NCBI GenBank assembly: GCA_947259045.1
Contig: CAMYKZ010000034.1
Coordinates: 1 to 35,945, forward strand
Direction: 5' to 3'
DNA length: 35,945 nt
Source of the DNA: an uncultured Afifella sp.
Lineage (GTDB): Bacteria; Pseudomonadota; Alphaproteobacteria; Rhizobiales; Afifellaceae
A program made the position numbers and the translations under genes. The first letter of the stretch is position 1, and each line of letters begins with the position of its first letter. Shown here piece by piece: positions 1-9,225 of the stretch. The notes under the pieces are model-generated. The model was not told the origin of the DNA, made no database searches, and saw nothing but the letters and a program-made list of their open reading frames with translations.

Positions 1-870
1 CCGGTCTATGAGCAGTTCATGAACAATGCCATCGGCAGGGCGTTCCACCGCGACGAGGTGCGCGATGCGGTGATCCCCGCCTATATGGGCCTGATCAGGC
101 AGTGCGACGATCAGATGGGCGTGTTGTTCGCATATCTGGAGAAGACCGGCCGGATGGACGACACGATGATCGTCATCACATCCGACCACGGCGACTATCT
201 CGGCGATCACTGGCTGGGCGAGAAATGCCTGTTTCACGATCCGTCGGCGAAAATACCGATGATCATCTACGACCCGTCGCCTGAAGCAGACGCTGCGCGC
301 GGCACGGTCTGTGACGAACTGGTGGAGAGCATCGACCTGGCGGCGACCTTTGTGGAATTCGCCGGCGGCCAGGTACCCGATCACGTGATCGAGGGCCGGG
401 CGTTGACGCCGTTTCTGCACGGCGAGCAACCGCAAGGCTGGCGGGACTATGCGATCAGCGAGTTCGATTATTCCGCCACGCCCATGTGTGTCAATCTCGG
501 GCTTGCGCCGCGCGATGCGCGCCTGTTCATGGTGTGCGACAAACAGTGGAAATTCATGCATGCGGAAGGCAATGGGCCGGATGGTCCCTTCCGGCCGATG
601 CTGTTTGACCTGCAGAACGACCCGCAGGAATTTCACGATCTCGGTGCAAGCGCGGAGCATGCGGCGATCATCGATCTGATGTATTCGCGCCTTGCCAGAT
701 GGGGGCGCCGCCTGTCCCAGCGCACCACATTGTCTGAAGGCGATATTGAAAACATGCGCGGCAAGTCCCGCCGCAAGGGCATCGTGCTTGGAACCTATGA
801 CGGCACCGACGTCGATCCCGAATGGACGATCAAATATCGCGGCAAGGCGCGGAGCCGTCCGGATAATTGA
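1..870 (+). CDS. Sulfatase / phosphonate monoester hydrolase family protein, 3' part
   Basis: The frame is open to the first base, so the gene starts upstream of the window; 289 residues are visible. The segment TSDHGDYLGDHW (about residues 59-70) is the metal-binding Asp-His signature of the alkaline-phosphatase-like sulfatase fold, and the following CLFHDPSAKIPMIIYDP matches the part that contacts substrate in phosphonate monoesterases and arylsulfatases. The N-terminal CxPxR/CxAxR site, which carries the formylglycine nucleophile, lies outside the window, so sulfatase and phosphonate or phosphate diesterase cannot be told apart. The C-terminal half has the usual LFDLQNDPQEFHDL stretch of the family. 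It lies 201 bases before a tripartite carboxylate transporter on the same strand, so its product may be what the transporter imports; that link is inferred. Confidence 0.85.
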   Translation, partial: PVYEQFMNNAIGRAFHRDEVRDAVIPAYMGLIRQCDDQMGVLFAYLEKTGRMDDTMIVITSDHGDYLGDHWLGEKCLFHDPSAKIPMIIYDPSPEADAARGTVCDELVESIDLAATFVEFAGGQVPDHVIEGRALTPFLHGEQPQGWRDYAISEFDYSATPMCVNLGLAPRDARLFMVCDKQWKFMHAEGNGPDGPFRPMLFDLQNDPQEFHDLGASAEHAAIIDLMYSRLARWGRRLSQRTTLSEGDIENMRGKSRRKGIVLGTYDGTDVDPEWTIKYRGKARSRPDN

Positions 871-1071
871 GCCGTGGCCAAAGTCAGGGCACGATGGTCC
901 GGTTGCCGGGTTTGAATTTGGGGCGCAGCGCAATTCGATAACATTATGCCTTGCAGTGCGCCCCGCTGTGTTTCATGTTTCCCCTGCGGCATTGCACGGT
1001 CGCCAAAAAGTGCCCAACCGCACAGCAGACAAGCGTGCAGGCGTGAGGAAACAATCAAAGGGAATTCCAAT

Positions 1072-2055
1072 ATGTTGAACCGACGGAAACTGGGCGCGGC
1101 AGCCGCTATTGCGCTTGCCGGACTGTTGACGGCCACTGCTATGCTGCCTGCGGCTGCGGAATATCCGGAACGTCCGATCACCCTCATCGTGCCATGGGGC
1201 GCGGGCGGCGGAACGGATGCCACCGGGCGCATGATCGCCAACCTGCTGAAGGCCGAACTCGGCCAGCCGGTCAATGTGGTCAACCGGACCGGCGGCAGCG
1301 GCGTGGTCGGGCATTCGGCGATCGCAACCGCCGAGCCGGACGGTTACACGATCGGTATCGTCACCGTCGAGATCGGCATGATGCACTGGGCCGGCCTGAC
1401 CGAACTCACCGGCAAGGATTACACGCCGATCGCGCTGTACAATTACGACGCCGCCGGTCTCCAGGTCCGCGCCGACAGCGAATGGAAGACAGCCGAGGAC
1501 GTGATTGCAGCCGTCAAGGCCAATCCAGGCAAATACAAGGGGTCCGGCACCGGTCAGGGCGGCATCTGGCATCTGGCGCTGGCCGGAATGCTGGATAGCG
1601 CGGGCGCGGCTGCCGACGCGGCTCCGTGGGTTCCCTCAAAGGGCGCGGCCCCCGGGCTGCAGGAACTGGTGGCCGGCGGAGTCGACATCGTGACCTGTTC
1701 GGTGGTTGAGGCCTCGGCTCTGATCAGCGCCGGCAAGGTCCGTTCGCTGGCGGTCATGGACGATGCCAAGCTTGGCGCGTTTCCCGATGTGCCGACGCTG
1801 AAAGACGCCACCGGGCTTGACTGGAAGCTTGCGGCATGGCGCGGCGTCGCCGGGCCAAAGGGCATGCCTGCGGAGGCGAATGAGAAACTCACCGCCGCGC
1901 TGGAGAAAGTCTGGCAATCATCGGAGTTCCAGGAATTCATGAACGGCCGCGGTTTCGGTCTTGTGTGGAAGCCCGGTGCCGAATTTGCCACCTGGATGGA
2001 TGACAGCGATGCAGCGCTTGGCAAAGTGATGACATCGGTCGGGCTGGCCAAATAG
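1072..2055 (+). CDS. tctC: Tripartite tricarboxylate transporter substrate-binding protein (TctC/Bug family)
   Basis: A periplasmic solute-binding protein of 327 residues that captures a carboxylate and delivers it to the TctAB membrane complex. The ATG at 1072 follows an AAGGGA ribosome site and opens directly into a signal peptide: RRK, a hydrophobic stretch, then a likely cut after the Ala run near residue 29. The frame stays open upstream, but that part does not look like protein. After the cut, YPERPITLIVPWGAGGGTD is the Bug/TctC ligand-binding start, and later GYTIG and the VAGGVDIV stretch also fit. The length is normal. TctB and TctA follow, so the three-part system is complete. The ligand is unknown; the family takes citrate, tartrate, aromatic acids and others. 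Confidence 0.92.
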   Translation: MLNRRKLGAAAAIALAGLLTATAMLPAAAEYPERPITLIVPWGAGGGTDATGRMIANLLKAELGQPVNVVNRTGGSGVVGHSAIATAEPDGYTIGIVTVEIGMMHWAGLTELTGKDYTPIALYNYDAAGLQVRADSEWKTAEDVIAAVKANPGKYKGSGTGQGGIWHLALAGMLDSAGAAADAAPWVPSKGAAPGLQELVAGGVDIVTCSVVEASALISAGKVRSLAVMDDAKLGAFPDVPTLKDATGLDWKLAAWRGVAGPKGMPAEANEKLTAALEKVWQSSEFQEFMNGRGFGLVWKPGAEFATWMDDSDAALGKVMTSVGLAK

Positions 2056-2082
2056 TCAAAGTGCGATTGTCAAACACCATGG

Positions 2083-2116
2083 GGGAGGGCCGGTCCGGTT
2101 TCGGCGCGGCCTTCCC
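2083..2116 (+). terminator. GC-rich hairpin between tctC and tctB
   Basis: GGGAGGGCC at 2083-2091 pairs with GGCCTTCCC at 2108-2116 (nine pairs, one G-U) around a 16-base loop. No T run follows, so full termination is unlikely. Its place right after a binding-protein gene suits a 3' stabiliser or partial terminator that would give more TctC than TctBA; that role is inferred. Confidence 0.4.
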
Positions 2117-2241
2117 GTTCATTCAACAGGTCCGGCATTTCGACGGTCTGTCGACAATCGGGCCGGGGTCCGAACCGGCAGCTGCCGGATGTGCCCGGTC
2201 AATAAGACATCAGCCGGGATCATCAATCGAAAAGACAGACA

Positions 2242-2715
2242 ATGCGTTTCAATGACAGCGTGTTCGGCGTCGTGCTGATGGCTTTTGCCATCGCCGAAAT
2301 CGCCTACGCGCAGACATTCCCCAGACTGCACGGCCAGGATTACGGTCCGGATCTGTTTCCGACGATCATCGGCGCGGGTCTGCTGATCATCGGCGCGATC
2401 CTGATTGCACGCGGTGTTGCGCAGTTGGCTTCAGTGCCTCTGATGACGCTTGGCGACTGGGCGCAGGACCGCAACAACGTCATCAATGTCGTGTTGCTGA
2501 TCGGCGGGGTGCTTTTCTATATTCTGTTTTCCAACCGGATCGGTTTTGTGCCGACATCTATGCTGATTATGAGCGTACTGCTGTTTCGGCTGGGTTCATC
2601 CTGGCTGGTCAGCATCAGCACCGCCTTTGTCACGACCCTGGTCATCCACACTTTGTTTGCAAAAGTTCTGCTGGTTCCGCTTCCCTGGGGTCTGCTGCAA
2701 CCGGTTGCCTGGTAA
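2242..2715 (+). CDS. tctB: Tripartite tricarboxylate transporter small membrane subunit TctB
   Basis: A protein of 157 residues with four predicted membrane spans (about residues 5-24, 37-58, 80-100 and 105-135), the size and layout of the TctB family. The short polar stretch after span 1 contains GQDYGPDLFPTIIG, a typical TctB segment. It forms the membrane complex with TctA and uses an ion gradient rather than ATP. The gene starts 186 bases after tctC, with a hairpin between them, and ends 11 bases before tctA, so tctB and tctA are almost certainly co-transcribed. Confidence 0.88.
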   Translation: MRFNDSVFGVVLMAFAIAEIAYAQTFPRLHGQDYGPDLFPTIIGAGLLIIGAILIARGVAQLASVPLMTLGDWAQDRNNVINVVLLIGGVLFYILFSNRIGFVPTSMLIMSVLLFRLGSSWLVSISTAFVTTLVIHTLFAKVLLVPLPWGLLQPVAW

Positions 2716-2726
2716 GACGCGCGGCG

Positions 2727-4220
2727 ATGGAAACCGTTTTCAAAGCGCTCGCACTCGTTACCGATCCCTACACGCTTGGCGTCATGCTGGCCGCGGCCAT
2801 GTTCGGGCTGTTTGTCGGCGCCATACCGGGCTTGACCGCGACCATGGCGACCGCATTGCTGATCCCGTTCACCTTCTTCATGGAGCCTGTGCCGGCCATT
2901 GCGGTGATCGTGACGGCGGTTGCGACGGCAATCTTCGCCGGCGATATTCCCGGCGCGCTGCTGCGCATCCCGGGCACGCCGGCCTCGGCCGCCTATTGCG
3001 ACGAATCCTTTGCAATGACGCAAAAGGGGCTCGCGGAACGCGCGCTCGGCATCGCGCTCGTCACCTCCGTGATCGGCGGGCTGACGGGGTCCATCGTACT
3101 CTCGCTCAGCGCGCCGGCGCTTGCGGAATTCGCGATCCAGTTCTCGTCGTTTGAATATTTCTGGCTGGCCTGCCTGGGGCTCTCCTGTGCCGTGATCATC
3201 TCGACGGGCTCGACACTCAAGGGCGTGGTCTCGCTGCTGATCGGATTGTTTATCGCCACCATCGGCATCGACGGCACGGCAGGACATCCGCGCTACACAT
3301 TCGGTTCCGTCGAACTGATGGGCGGCGTCAGTTTCATTCCGGCCATGATCGGCATGTTCGCGATTTCCGAAGTGCTGCGCTACGTCGCCTCCAGCCACCG
3401 GACGATCCAATTACCGCAACAGCCGATCGGCAGCGTTTTTGGAGGTCTCGGGTCTTTGTTATTGAAATACAAGGTCAATATTCTGCGCGGCAGTTCCATC
3501 GGTGCCGTTGTCGGCATCCTGCCGGGCGCAGGCGCCGATATTGCCGCCTGGATTTCTTATGCGATCTCGAAAAAGCGCTCAAAAGAGCCGGAAAAATTCG
3601 GCACCGGCCATCCCGAAGGGTTGGTTGACGCCGGGGCTGCCAACAATGCCAGCCTGGCCGGGGCCTGGGTGCCGGCAATCGTTTTCGGTATTCCCGGCGA
3701 TTCCATCACCGCAATCGTCATCGGCGTGCTCTACATGAAGGGCATGAATCCCGGTCCGATGGTATTCATTGAAAAGCCGGAACTGATCTATGCCGTGTTT
3801 ATCGCCTTTTTCATCGCCAATCTGGCGCTGCTGCCACTCGGGTTCGCCGCGATCCGGCTGTCACGGCAGATCCTGAGGATTCCGCGCCATGTTCTGATGC
3901 CGATCATCCTGATGTTCTGCATCGTCGGTGCGTTTGCCATCAACAATACCGTGTTCGGCGTTACCGTCATGCTTGTTCTCGGTGTGATTGCCTATCTGAT
4001 GGAGGAGAACGGGTTCCCTGTCGCGCCGGCGATCCTCGGCATCGTGCTGGGCGGCATGATTGAAGACAATTTCATGGCGTCGATGATCAAGGCGGACGGC
4101 AGTCTGTTCGGGTTCTTCTCGCGTCCGATTGCGGCGACGCTCGGCATTGTCACCATTTTGCTGTGGTTTACCCCGCCGCTGGTTGGGGTTCTGCGCCGCT
4201 TGCGGACCAAACCCGCCTGA
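2727..4220 (+). CDS. tctA: Tripartite tricarboxylate transporter large membrane subunit TctA
   Basis: A 497-residue integral membrane protein with about 10-12 spans; this is the usual length for TctA. GAIPGLTATM (31-40), followed by LLIPFTF, is the hallmark of the first half. A second half-repeat begins near residue 264 with GILPGAGADIAAW and continues into a cytoplasmic GTGHPEGLVDAGAANNA segment that is strongly conserved in the family. It is the permease channel for the carboxylate delivered by TctC, driven by a proton or sodium gradient. It ends the tctCBA unit. A strong hairpin lies about 110 bases downstream, just before purA. Confidence 0.94.
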   Translation: METVFKALALVTDPYTLGVMLAAAMFGLFVGAIPGLTATMATALLIPFTFFMEPVPAIAVIVTAVATAIFAGDIPGALLRIPGTPASAAYCDESFAMTQKGLAERALGIALVTSVIGGLTGSIVLSLSAPALAEFAIQFSSFEYFWLACLGLSCAVIISTGSTLKGVVSLLIGLFIATIGIDGTAGHPRYTFGSVELMGGVSFIPAMIGMFAISEVLRYVASSHRTIQLPQQPIGSVFGGLGSLLLKYKVNILRGSSIGAVVGILPGAGADIAAWISYAISKKRSKEPEKFGTGHPEGLVDAGAANNASLAGAWVPAIVFGIPGDSITAIVIGVLYMKGMNPGPMVFIEKPELIYAVFIAFFIANLALLPLGFAAIRLSRQILRIPRHVLMPIILMFCIVGAFAINNTVFGVTVMLVLGVIAYLMEENGFPVAPAILGIVLGGMIEDNFMASMIKADGSLFGFFSRPIAATLGIVTILLWFTPPLVGVLRRLRTKPA

Positions 4221-4326
4221 TCGTTCCGGCACCGCCGCGATCCGCCCGCCGCATGCGCAACCGGTTTCTGAGGATGATACTGCAAAACTCTCGAAATCAT
4301 TTGAAAGCAGCGCTATAAGAGCCTGC

Positions 4327-4352
4327 AAGCCCCGGTGTTTGCACCGGGGTTT
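4327..4352 (+). terminator. Hairpin between tctA and purA
   Basis: CCCCGGTG at 4330-4337 pairs perfectly with CACCGGGG at 4342-4349 around a TTTG loop. The stem can extend by G-U and two A-T pairs to 4327-4352, and TTT follows. It can act as an intrinsic terminator for tctA. Because its end lies only 26 bases before the purA ATG, it could also be a leader element of purA. The T run is short, so termination strength is uncertain. Confidence 0.55.
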
Positions 4353-4378
4353 ATCGTTGAGACAGTCAAGGGTTTGGT

Positions 4379-5671
4379 ATGGCGAACGTTGTTGTGGTCG
4401 GCTCCCAATGGGGTGATGAAGGCAAGGGCAAGATCGTCGACTGGCTTTCGGAACGCGCGGCCGTCGTCGTCCGGTTCCAGGGCGGTCACAATGCCGGCCA
4501 TACGCTTGTCATCGACGGGACCTCCTACAAACTCAGCCTGCTGCCATCCGGGGTTGTCCGTCCGGGCAAGCTTGGCGTGATCGGCAATGGCGTCGTTCTC
4601 GATCCCCATGCGCTGGTCGCCGAAATCGCCCGGTTGGCGGAGCAGGGCGTCAGCGTCAGCCGGGCCAATCTGCGCATTGCCGACAACGCGACGCTGATCC
4701 TGTCGTTGCACCGCGATCTCGATGCGTTTCGCGAAGCCTCCGTTACCGGAACGATAATCGGCACGACAAAACGCGGTATCGGCCCGGCCTATGAAGACAA
4801 GGTCGGCCGGCGCGCCATCCGCCTGATGGATCTGGCCAGTCTGGAAACGCTGCCCGGCAAGATCGAACAGACGCTTGCCCACCATAATCCGTTGCGGCGC
4901 GGGCTTGGCCAGCCGGAGATTGACGGCAACACGATCTATGACGAACTGGCCGGTGTCGCCGATCAGGTTCTGCCTTTCATGGATACGGTCTGGGAATTGC
5001 TGGACAGGCACCGCCGGGCGGGTGACCGGATTTTGTTTGAGGGCGCCCAGGGCGCGCTGCTGGATATCGACCACGGGACGTATCCTTTCGTTACATCGTC
5101 GAACACGGTGGCGGGCCAGGCTTCAGCCGGTTCCGGCGTCGGCCCGGGCGCCGTCGGATATGTTCTGGGCATCACCAAGGCCTATACAACCCGGGTCGGC
5201 GAGGGGCCGTTTCCCACTGAACAGAAAAACGAAATCGGCCAGTTTCTCGGCGAACGGGGCCGCGAATTCGGTACCGTAACCGGCCGCAAGAGGCGCTGTG
5301 GCTGGTTCGATGCGGTGCTTGTGCGACAGACGGCCCGTGTGTGCGGCACAAACGGAATTGCACTGACAAAGCTTGACGTTCTTGACGGGCTGGAGGAAAT
5401 CAGGGTTTGTGTCGGGTACGAACTTGATGGAAGCCGGATCGACCGGCTGCCGGCCAGCCAGGGGGCGCAGGCCAGGGTCGTGCCGATTTATGAAACTTTG
5501 GAGGGCTGGAAAGAATCAACGGCGGGTGCCAGAACATGGGGGGAACTGCCGGCCCAGGCGGTGAAATATGTCAGGCACATCGAAGAATTGATCGAAACAC
5601 CGGTCACGCTTTTATCCACAAGCCCGGAGCGGGATGATACAATCCTTGTCCGTGACCCGTTTGAAGATTAA
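4379..5671 (+). CDS. purA: Adenylosuccinate synthetase
   Basis: Joins IMP and aspartate, using GTP, to make adenylosuccinate, the first committed step from IMP to AMP; cytoplasmic homodimer. All family signatures are present: [11 protein letters not shown] near the N-terminus (residues 8-18, with the catalytic Asp and GTP-binding glycines), then [10 protein letters not shown] with the catalytic His, [14 protein letters not shown], and [18 protein letters not shown] in the middle. [16 protein letters not shown] closes the active site, and [10 protein letters not shown] binds the guanine base. Its 430 residues are the standard length. The gene appears to be transcribed alone or with the membrane protein that starts 39 bases downstream. 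Confidence 0.98.
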   Translation: MANVVVVGSQWGDEGKGKIVDWLSERAAVVVRFQGGHNAGHTLVIDGTSYKLSLLPSGVVRPGKLGVIGNGVVLDPHALVAEIARLAEQGVSVSRANLRIADNATLILSLHRDLDAFREASVTGTIIGTTKRGIGPAYEDKVGRRAIRLMDLASLETLPGKIEQTLAHHNPLRRGLGQPEIDGNTIYDELAGVADQVLPFMDTVWELLDRHRRAGDRILFEGAQGALLDIDHGTYPFVTSSNTVAGQASAGSGVGPGAVGYVLGITKAYTTRVGEGPFPTEQKNEIGQFLGERGREFGTVTGRKRRCGWFDAVLVRQTARVCGTNGIALTKLDVLDGLEEIRVCVGYELDGSRIDRLPASQGAQARVVPIYETLEGWKESTAGARTWGELPAQAVKYVRHIEELIETPVTLLSTSPERDDTILVRDPFED

Positions 5672-5710
5672 TCCATAGCGGCAGCCAGCGAATCCAGTTA
5701 TTGACAGATC

Positions 5711-7168
5711 ATGCCGGACTATAATTCCATACTCAGGCGCTCCATTGAGGGCGTACCAGACCACACCGTCGATATGCGGCGTGCGATCTACGAGCGCGCC
5801 AGGGCGACCATTGCCCGGCAACTGGCGGCTGTCGATCCGCCGATCCCGGCGGAACAGATTGAATTGCAGCACCAGAAGCTTGAGCAGGCGATTGGCGAAA
5901 TCGAAGCGGAATACGCTTTTGCCGAATTCGATCCGGCGGAGTTTGGGGCTGAAATCGGATTGCATGACGCGCCTGACGCGCCTGACGCGGAATTCGATGA
6001 ATCGGACGACTATGACGAGGACGAAGAAGAAGACCTGAACGACGGGCCGGCTTACGACCACGCTGAAGCGTCAATCGACTTTGGCACGCCGTCCAGCGGT
6101 TATGTGCCGAGCGGGTCATCGGTCGATATCAGGCCTTCGCGCGCGCCAATGATGATCGTTCTCGGCCTGCTGCTGCTTGCCGGCATCGGCGCGACCGTAT
6201 TGGGATACCGCCATCAGGATCAGGTGATGGCATTTGTCGACAAGTGGACTGCGCCCGCCGATGAAGGGCCGGACTTGCAGGGTCCCGTTAGCGTTAGCAA
6301 GTTGAAGTTGGACGAGGATAGCCAGCCGCCTGCAGTTGCGTCAGGCGAAGGTGAGACCGTTACCGCCAAGAGCGAGGAACGGCTTGGAACCGGTTCCACC
6401 GGTGGTGGCGTTGACGAATTGAGGGGATCGGAACCCGGCGAGACGATCCAACCGCAAACCAACGATGATGCAGCCGGACAGTCCGTAGCCGCCCTGGAAT
6501 CGCAGCCGCAGAGCGTGGAAATCGTGCCCGACGACGGTTCGTCATCCGGCCTGCCGACCGGATCAGAAGCGGCGGAACCGGTTGTGACGGGAGCTGCCGG
6601 GCCGACAGACAATGTGGCAGGCAGCGATCGCGTCGGCATCGTTTCGCAAAGGGCGATTTATTACACCCAGGGTGTCGGCGATAATCCAGGGCAGGTGTCA
6701 CAGGGGTCTGTGAACTGGAGCCGTGTCGAACGGCCGGATGGTCTGCCGGCGATCCAGGCCAGCATCAAGCTTGCCGATCCGAAGGTCGATGTCATCATCA
6801 CCATATCGAAGAATACCGACGAAGGATTGCCGGCAAGCCATCTGATCGAGGTGTCGTTCGATGGTGTGGCGAATGTCTCGGCTGCCGCCATCGATCGGAT
6901 TCCGGCTCTTGTCATGAAGCCGAGCGAGCAGGCGCGCGGCCAGCCTCTGGTTGGCGCCGGCGTGCCGGTAACTGAATCGATCTTCTGGATTGCCCTGTCC
7001 GACGAGGCGGAAAAGGTTGCCAGCAACCTGACTACCCTGCGCGACGGCACTTGGTTCGACATGCCGCTGCTGTTCAAGGATCAGCAGCGCGCCCTGATCA
7101 CATTCGAAAAGGGTGGGCCGGGCGAAGCGCTTTTCAAGGAAGTGCTTTCTGCCTGGGAAGCGTCCTGA
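5711..7168 (+). CDS. Conserved acidic single-span membrane protein of unknown function
   Basis: A 485-residue protein with no enzyme motif that I recognise. The N-terminal 70 residues are helical and charged, starting MPDYNSILRRSIEG. They are followed by a very acidic patch (about residues 95-112, nearly all Asp and Glu), and a single membrane span at about 147-166. A long low-complexity Ser/Thr/Glu/Pro-rich stretch (about 180-300) leads to a folded C-terminal domain (about 310-480) that should lie in the periplasm. A 9-base tandem repeat at 5966-5989 encodes DAPDA repeats. It lies 39 bases after purA. I recall similar proteins beside purA in other Hyphomicrobiales, but the function is not known to me. 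Confidence 0.75.
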   Translation: MPDYNSILRRSIEGVPDHTVDMRRAIYERARATIARQLAAVDPPIPAEQIELQHQKLEQAIGEIEAEYAFAEFDPAEFGAEIGLHDAPDAPDAEFDESDDYDEDEEEDLNDGPAYDHAEASIDFGTPSSGYVPSGSSVDIRPSRAPMMIVLGLLLLAGIGATVLGYRHQDQVMAFVDKWTAPADEGPDLQGPVSVSKLKLDEDSQPPAVASGEGETVTAKSEERLGTGSTGGGVDELRGSEPGETIQPQTNDDAAGQSVAALESQPQSVEIVPDDGSSSGLPTGSEAAEPVVTGAAGPTDNVAGSDRVGIVSQRAIYYTQGVGDNPGQVSQGSVNWSRVERPDGLPAIQASIKLADPKVDVIITISKNTDEGLPASHLIEVSFDGVANVSAAAIDRIPALVMKPSEQARGQPLVGAGVPVTESIFWIALSDEAEKVASNLTTLRDGTWFDMPLLFKDQQRALITFEKGGPGEALFKEVLSAWEAS

Positions 7169-7263
7169 GGGGCTAAAAGTGCGTATCGTGTTGCCGTCTG
7201 ACGTCGGTAATCGGTCCGGACGACAGTGTTGACGGTGTAACTGCATTTGGTAGCCTTGCTGAC

Positions 7264-7653
7264 ATGAGAATTTATGTCACAAGCGTCTTTGTCGACGATC
7301 AGCAGCACGCGCTTGAATTTTACACGACCAAATTGGGTTTCGAAAAGAAATCCGATATCCCGTTGGGCGAGTATCGCTGGCTGACGATTGTGCCGCCGGA
7401 TCAGAAGGACGGTGTGGAACTGCTGCTGGAACCGAGTGCGCATGCCGCCGTGCCGGCATTCAAGCAGGCGCTCGTGCAGGACGGAATCCCGTTTACATCG
7501 TTCGAAGTTGACGACATCGAGCAGGAGTACAGCCGCCTCTGGTCTGTGGGGGTCAAATTTGTACAGAAACCAGTGGCGGCGGGTGAAGTGATCACAGCCG
7601 TTTTCGATGATACGTGCGGCAATCTCATCCAGATTGTTCAACGTGGTGCCTAG
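7264..7653 (+). CDS. VOC (glyoxalase/bleomycin-resistance fold) family protein
   Basis: A 129-residue single VOC-fold protein made of two beta-alpha-beta-beta-beta units. The pattern VFVDDQQHALEFYTTKLGF is the typical first strand-helix of the family, and the second module ends with FDDTCGNLIQIVQ, the usual C-terminal strand. The normal His metal ligand in strand 1 is replaced (YVTSVFV), so metal-dependent glyoxalase activity is doubtful. Many close relatives are annotated only as glyoxalase-like. It stands between two short intergenic gaps, with the RidA-like gene following on the same strand. The substrate is unknown. Confidence 0.85.
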   Translation: MRIYVTSVFVDDQQHALEFYTTKLGFEKKSDIPLGEYRWLTIVPPDQKDGVELLLEPSAHAAVPAFKQALVQDGIPFTSFEVDDIEQEYSRLWSVGVKFVQKPVAAGEVITAVFDDTCGNLIQIVQRGA

Positions 7654-7743
7654 CCGTTCGTATGCAGGCGAGAGTACGATCTGCATATATCATCCGCCAC
7701 CGCCATGCGATGAATGAATTCTCGGACGCCTGGGAGACGCAAA

Positions 7744-8163
7744 TTGGCAAGAGGTTTCAATCCGGACGGTGTCTGGGAGCCAAGAGGCCGCGGGTTCAGC
7801 ATGGGTGCCGTGCAGCATGACGGATATGTCATCCATTTCACCGGACAGGTCGCCTGGGATGCGAACGAGCAGCTTGTGGGCAAAGGGGATGTCGAAGCCC
7901 AGACGCGGCAATGTTTTGAGAATATTCTTGCGCTGCTCAAACCCGTCGGCGGCACGATCGAAGACATCGTTTCAATCACGACCTACTTTACAGACCGGGC
8001 GCAACTGGCGGCTATCCAGCGTGTGCGGACGGAATTCTTCAAGGATGAGACGGCACCCGTCAGTACATCGGTTATGGTCGCGGGTCTCGGGCACAAGGAT
8101 TTCCTCGTCGAACTCACCCCGATTGCGGTGATAACGGCGGAGCGGTTTGTTGAACCCGGATAA
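7744..8163 (+). CDS. RidA family protein (YjgF/YER057c/UK114)
   Basis: Proteins of this family form trimers with active sites between subunits; the founding members hydrolyse reactive enamine/imine intermediates such as 2-aminoacrylate. Seen here: the FSMGAVQHDGYVIHFTGQVAWD strand region, the QTRQCFENILALLKPVG helix, DIVSITTYFTD, and the C-terminal VELTPIAVI, which match the family in order. The RidA-type catalytic Arg (usually RxxVxVxxLP) is replaced here by STSVMVAGL, so imine deaminase activity is not assured and this may be one of the Rid subfamilies of unknown role. I place the start at the TTG at 7744, seven bases after GGGAG; an in-frame ATG at 7714 has no ribosome site. The mature length is about 139 residues. 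Confidence 0.82.
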   Translation: MARGFNPDGVWEPRGRGFSMGAVQHDGYVIHFTGQVAWDANEQLVGKGDVEAQTRQCFENILALLKPVGGTIEDIVSITTYFTDRAQLAAIQRVRTEFFKDETAPVSTSVMVAGLGHKDFLVELTPIAVITAERFVEPG

Positions 8164-8256
8164 AGCGGTTTGGCTTGCAATCCGGCAATGATGGTCTTGC
8201 TAGGTTCGGCTTCGTCCAGACAGCGAGCAGACAAATGTCCAGGATATCCAAGCGCC

Positions 8257-9201
8257 TCACTTCACATTGATCGTATAGCTCTCCAGCGGCGCAATCTCGT
8301 CGATCAGGCCCTGCTGTTTCATGAATTCCGCAAACCGCTCGTAGCGCGACGCGTTGAGGGCTGCCGGGCTTTTGGAAAACCGCGGCAAGGTATCGCGGAA
8401 AGCACGCCGGTTGAGCGGATTATCGAGATCAGGATGGGCCTTGAGAAACAGCGCCAGCGCATCGTCGGGATGGTTCGTCAGATAGAATGTCGCTTTTTCC
8501 ACCGCAGCAAGGAAGCGCGGCAACCGGGTGTCATCGGCCATATCCAGGCGCGTCAGGTAAATCAGTTCGTCATAGGCCGGAACGCCGTGTTCTTCGGGAT
8601 AGAACGCCCGCCCTGGGCGTTTTTCCAGATCGAGCTGGTTGAGTTCGAAATTTCGGAAAGCGCCGATAACGGCATCGACATTGCCGCTGATCAGGGACGG
8701 CGAAAGAGCGAAATTGACATTCACCAATTCAATATCCGACAGGTCGAGACCGGCCTCTGAGAGCATCATCTTCAGCAGCGCGTCTTCAAAACCGCCGACG
8801 GAAAACCCGATTGTCTTGCCCTTCAGATCGGCGATCTGATTGATCGGGCTGTCGTCGAGGACGACGAGGGCGTTCAGCGGTGTCGATACGATGGTTCCGA
8901 ACCACGCCAGCGGCAGGCCTTCGGCGACCTGAAGATAGAGGTTCGGCTGATAGGAAATCGCAATGTCGCCCTGGCCGGCGGCAACCAGCCGCGGCGGCGC
9001 GCTCGGGTCGGCCGGCGCAATCATCTCCACATCCAGTCCGACCTCGGCAAAGTAGCCTTTCTCCCGGGCGACGATCAGCGGCGCATGATCGGGATTGACG
9101 AACCAGTCCAGCAGGACCGTCAGCTTGTCGCCGGCATGGGCCGGCGCGGCCGGAAGGAGCAGCGACAGAACGAGTGGAAGAGCTTGAAAAATGCGAAACA
9201 T
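8257..9201 (-). CDS. thiY: ABC transporter substrate-binding protein, ThiY/NMT1-like (thiamin pyrimidine precursor)
   Basis: A periplasmic binding protein of 314 residues. The first 23 residues form a signal peptide ending AHA. The mature part starts with LTVLLDWFVNPDHAPLIVAREKGYF, the signature of the NMT1/ThiY group that binds formylaminopyrimidine or hydroxymethylpyrimidine, the pyrimidine precursors of thiamin. DLKGKTIGFSVGG and NVDAVIGAFRNFE are further family segments. It lies 24 bases after the permease gene in a unit led by a TPP riboswitch, which supports the thiamin assignment over a nitrate or taurine role. The unit ends here; the RidA-like gene converges from the other side. Confidence 0.88.
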   Translation of the reverse strand: MFRIFQALPLVLSLLLPAAPAHAGDKLTVLLDWFVNPDHAPLIVAREKGYFAEVGLDVEMIAPADPSAPPRLVAAGQGDIAISYQPNLYLQVAEGLPLAWFGTIVSTPLNALVVLDDSPINQIADLKGKTIGFSVGGFEDALLKMMLSEAGLDLSDIELVNVNFALSPSLISGNVDAVIGAFRNFELNQLDLEKRPGRAFYPEEHGVPAYDELIYLTRLDMADDTRLPRFLAAVEKATFYLTNHPDDALALFLKAHPDLDNPLNRRAFRDTLPRFSKSPAALNASRYERFAEFMKQQGLIDEIAPLESYTINVK

Positions 9202-9225
9202 GAAGGCGTCCTTATGTCTGTGGTA

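Noticed and set aside
2517..3410. A 297-codon open frame on the minus strand
   Set aside because: Antisense to tctB and tctA; composition rich in Arg, Asp and His, as expected of a mirror frame.
5966..5989. A short tandem repeat that could be a mini-satellite
   Set aside because: Only 2.7 copies of nine bases, in frame within a coding region; it encodes a DAP repeat in a disordered part.
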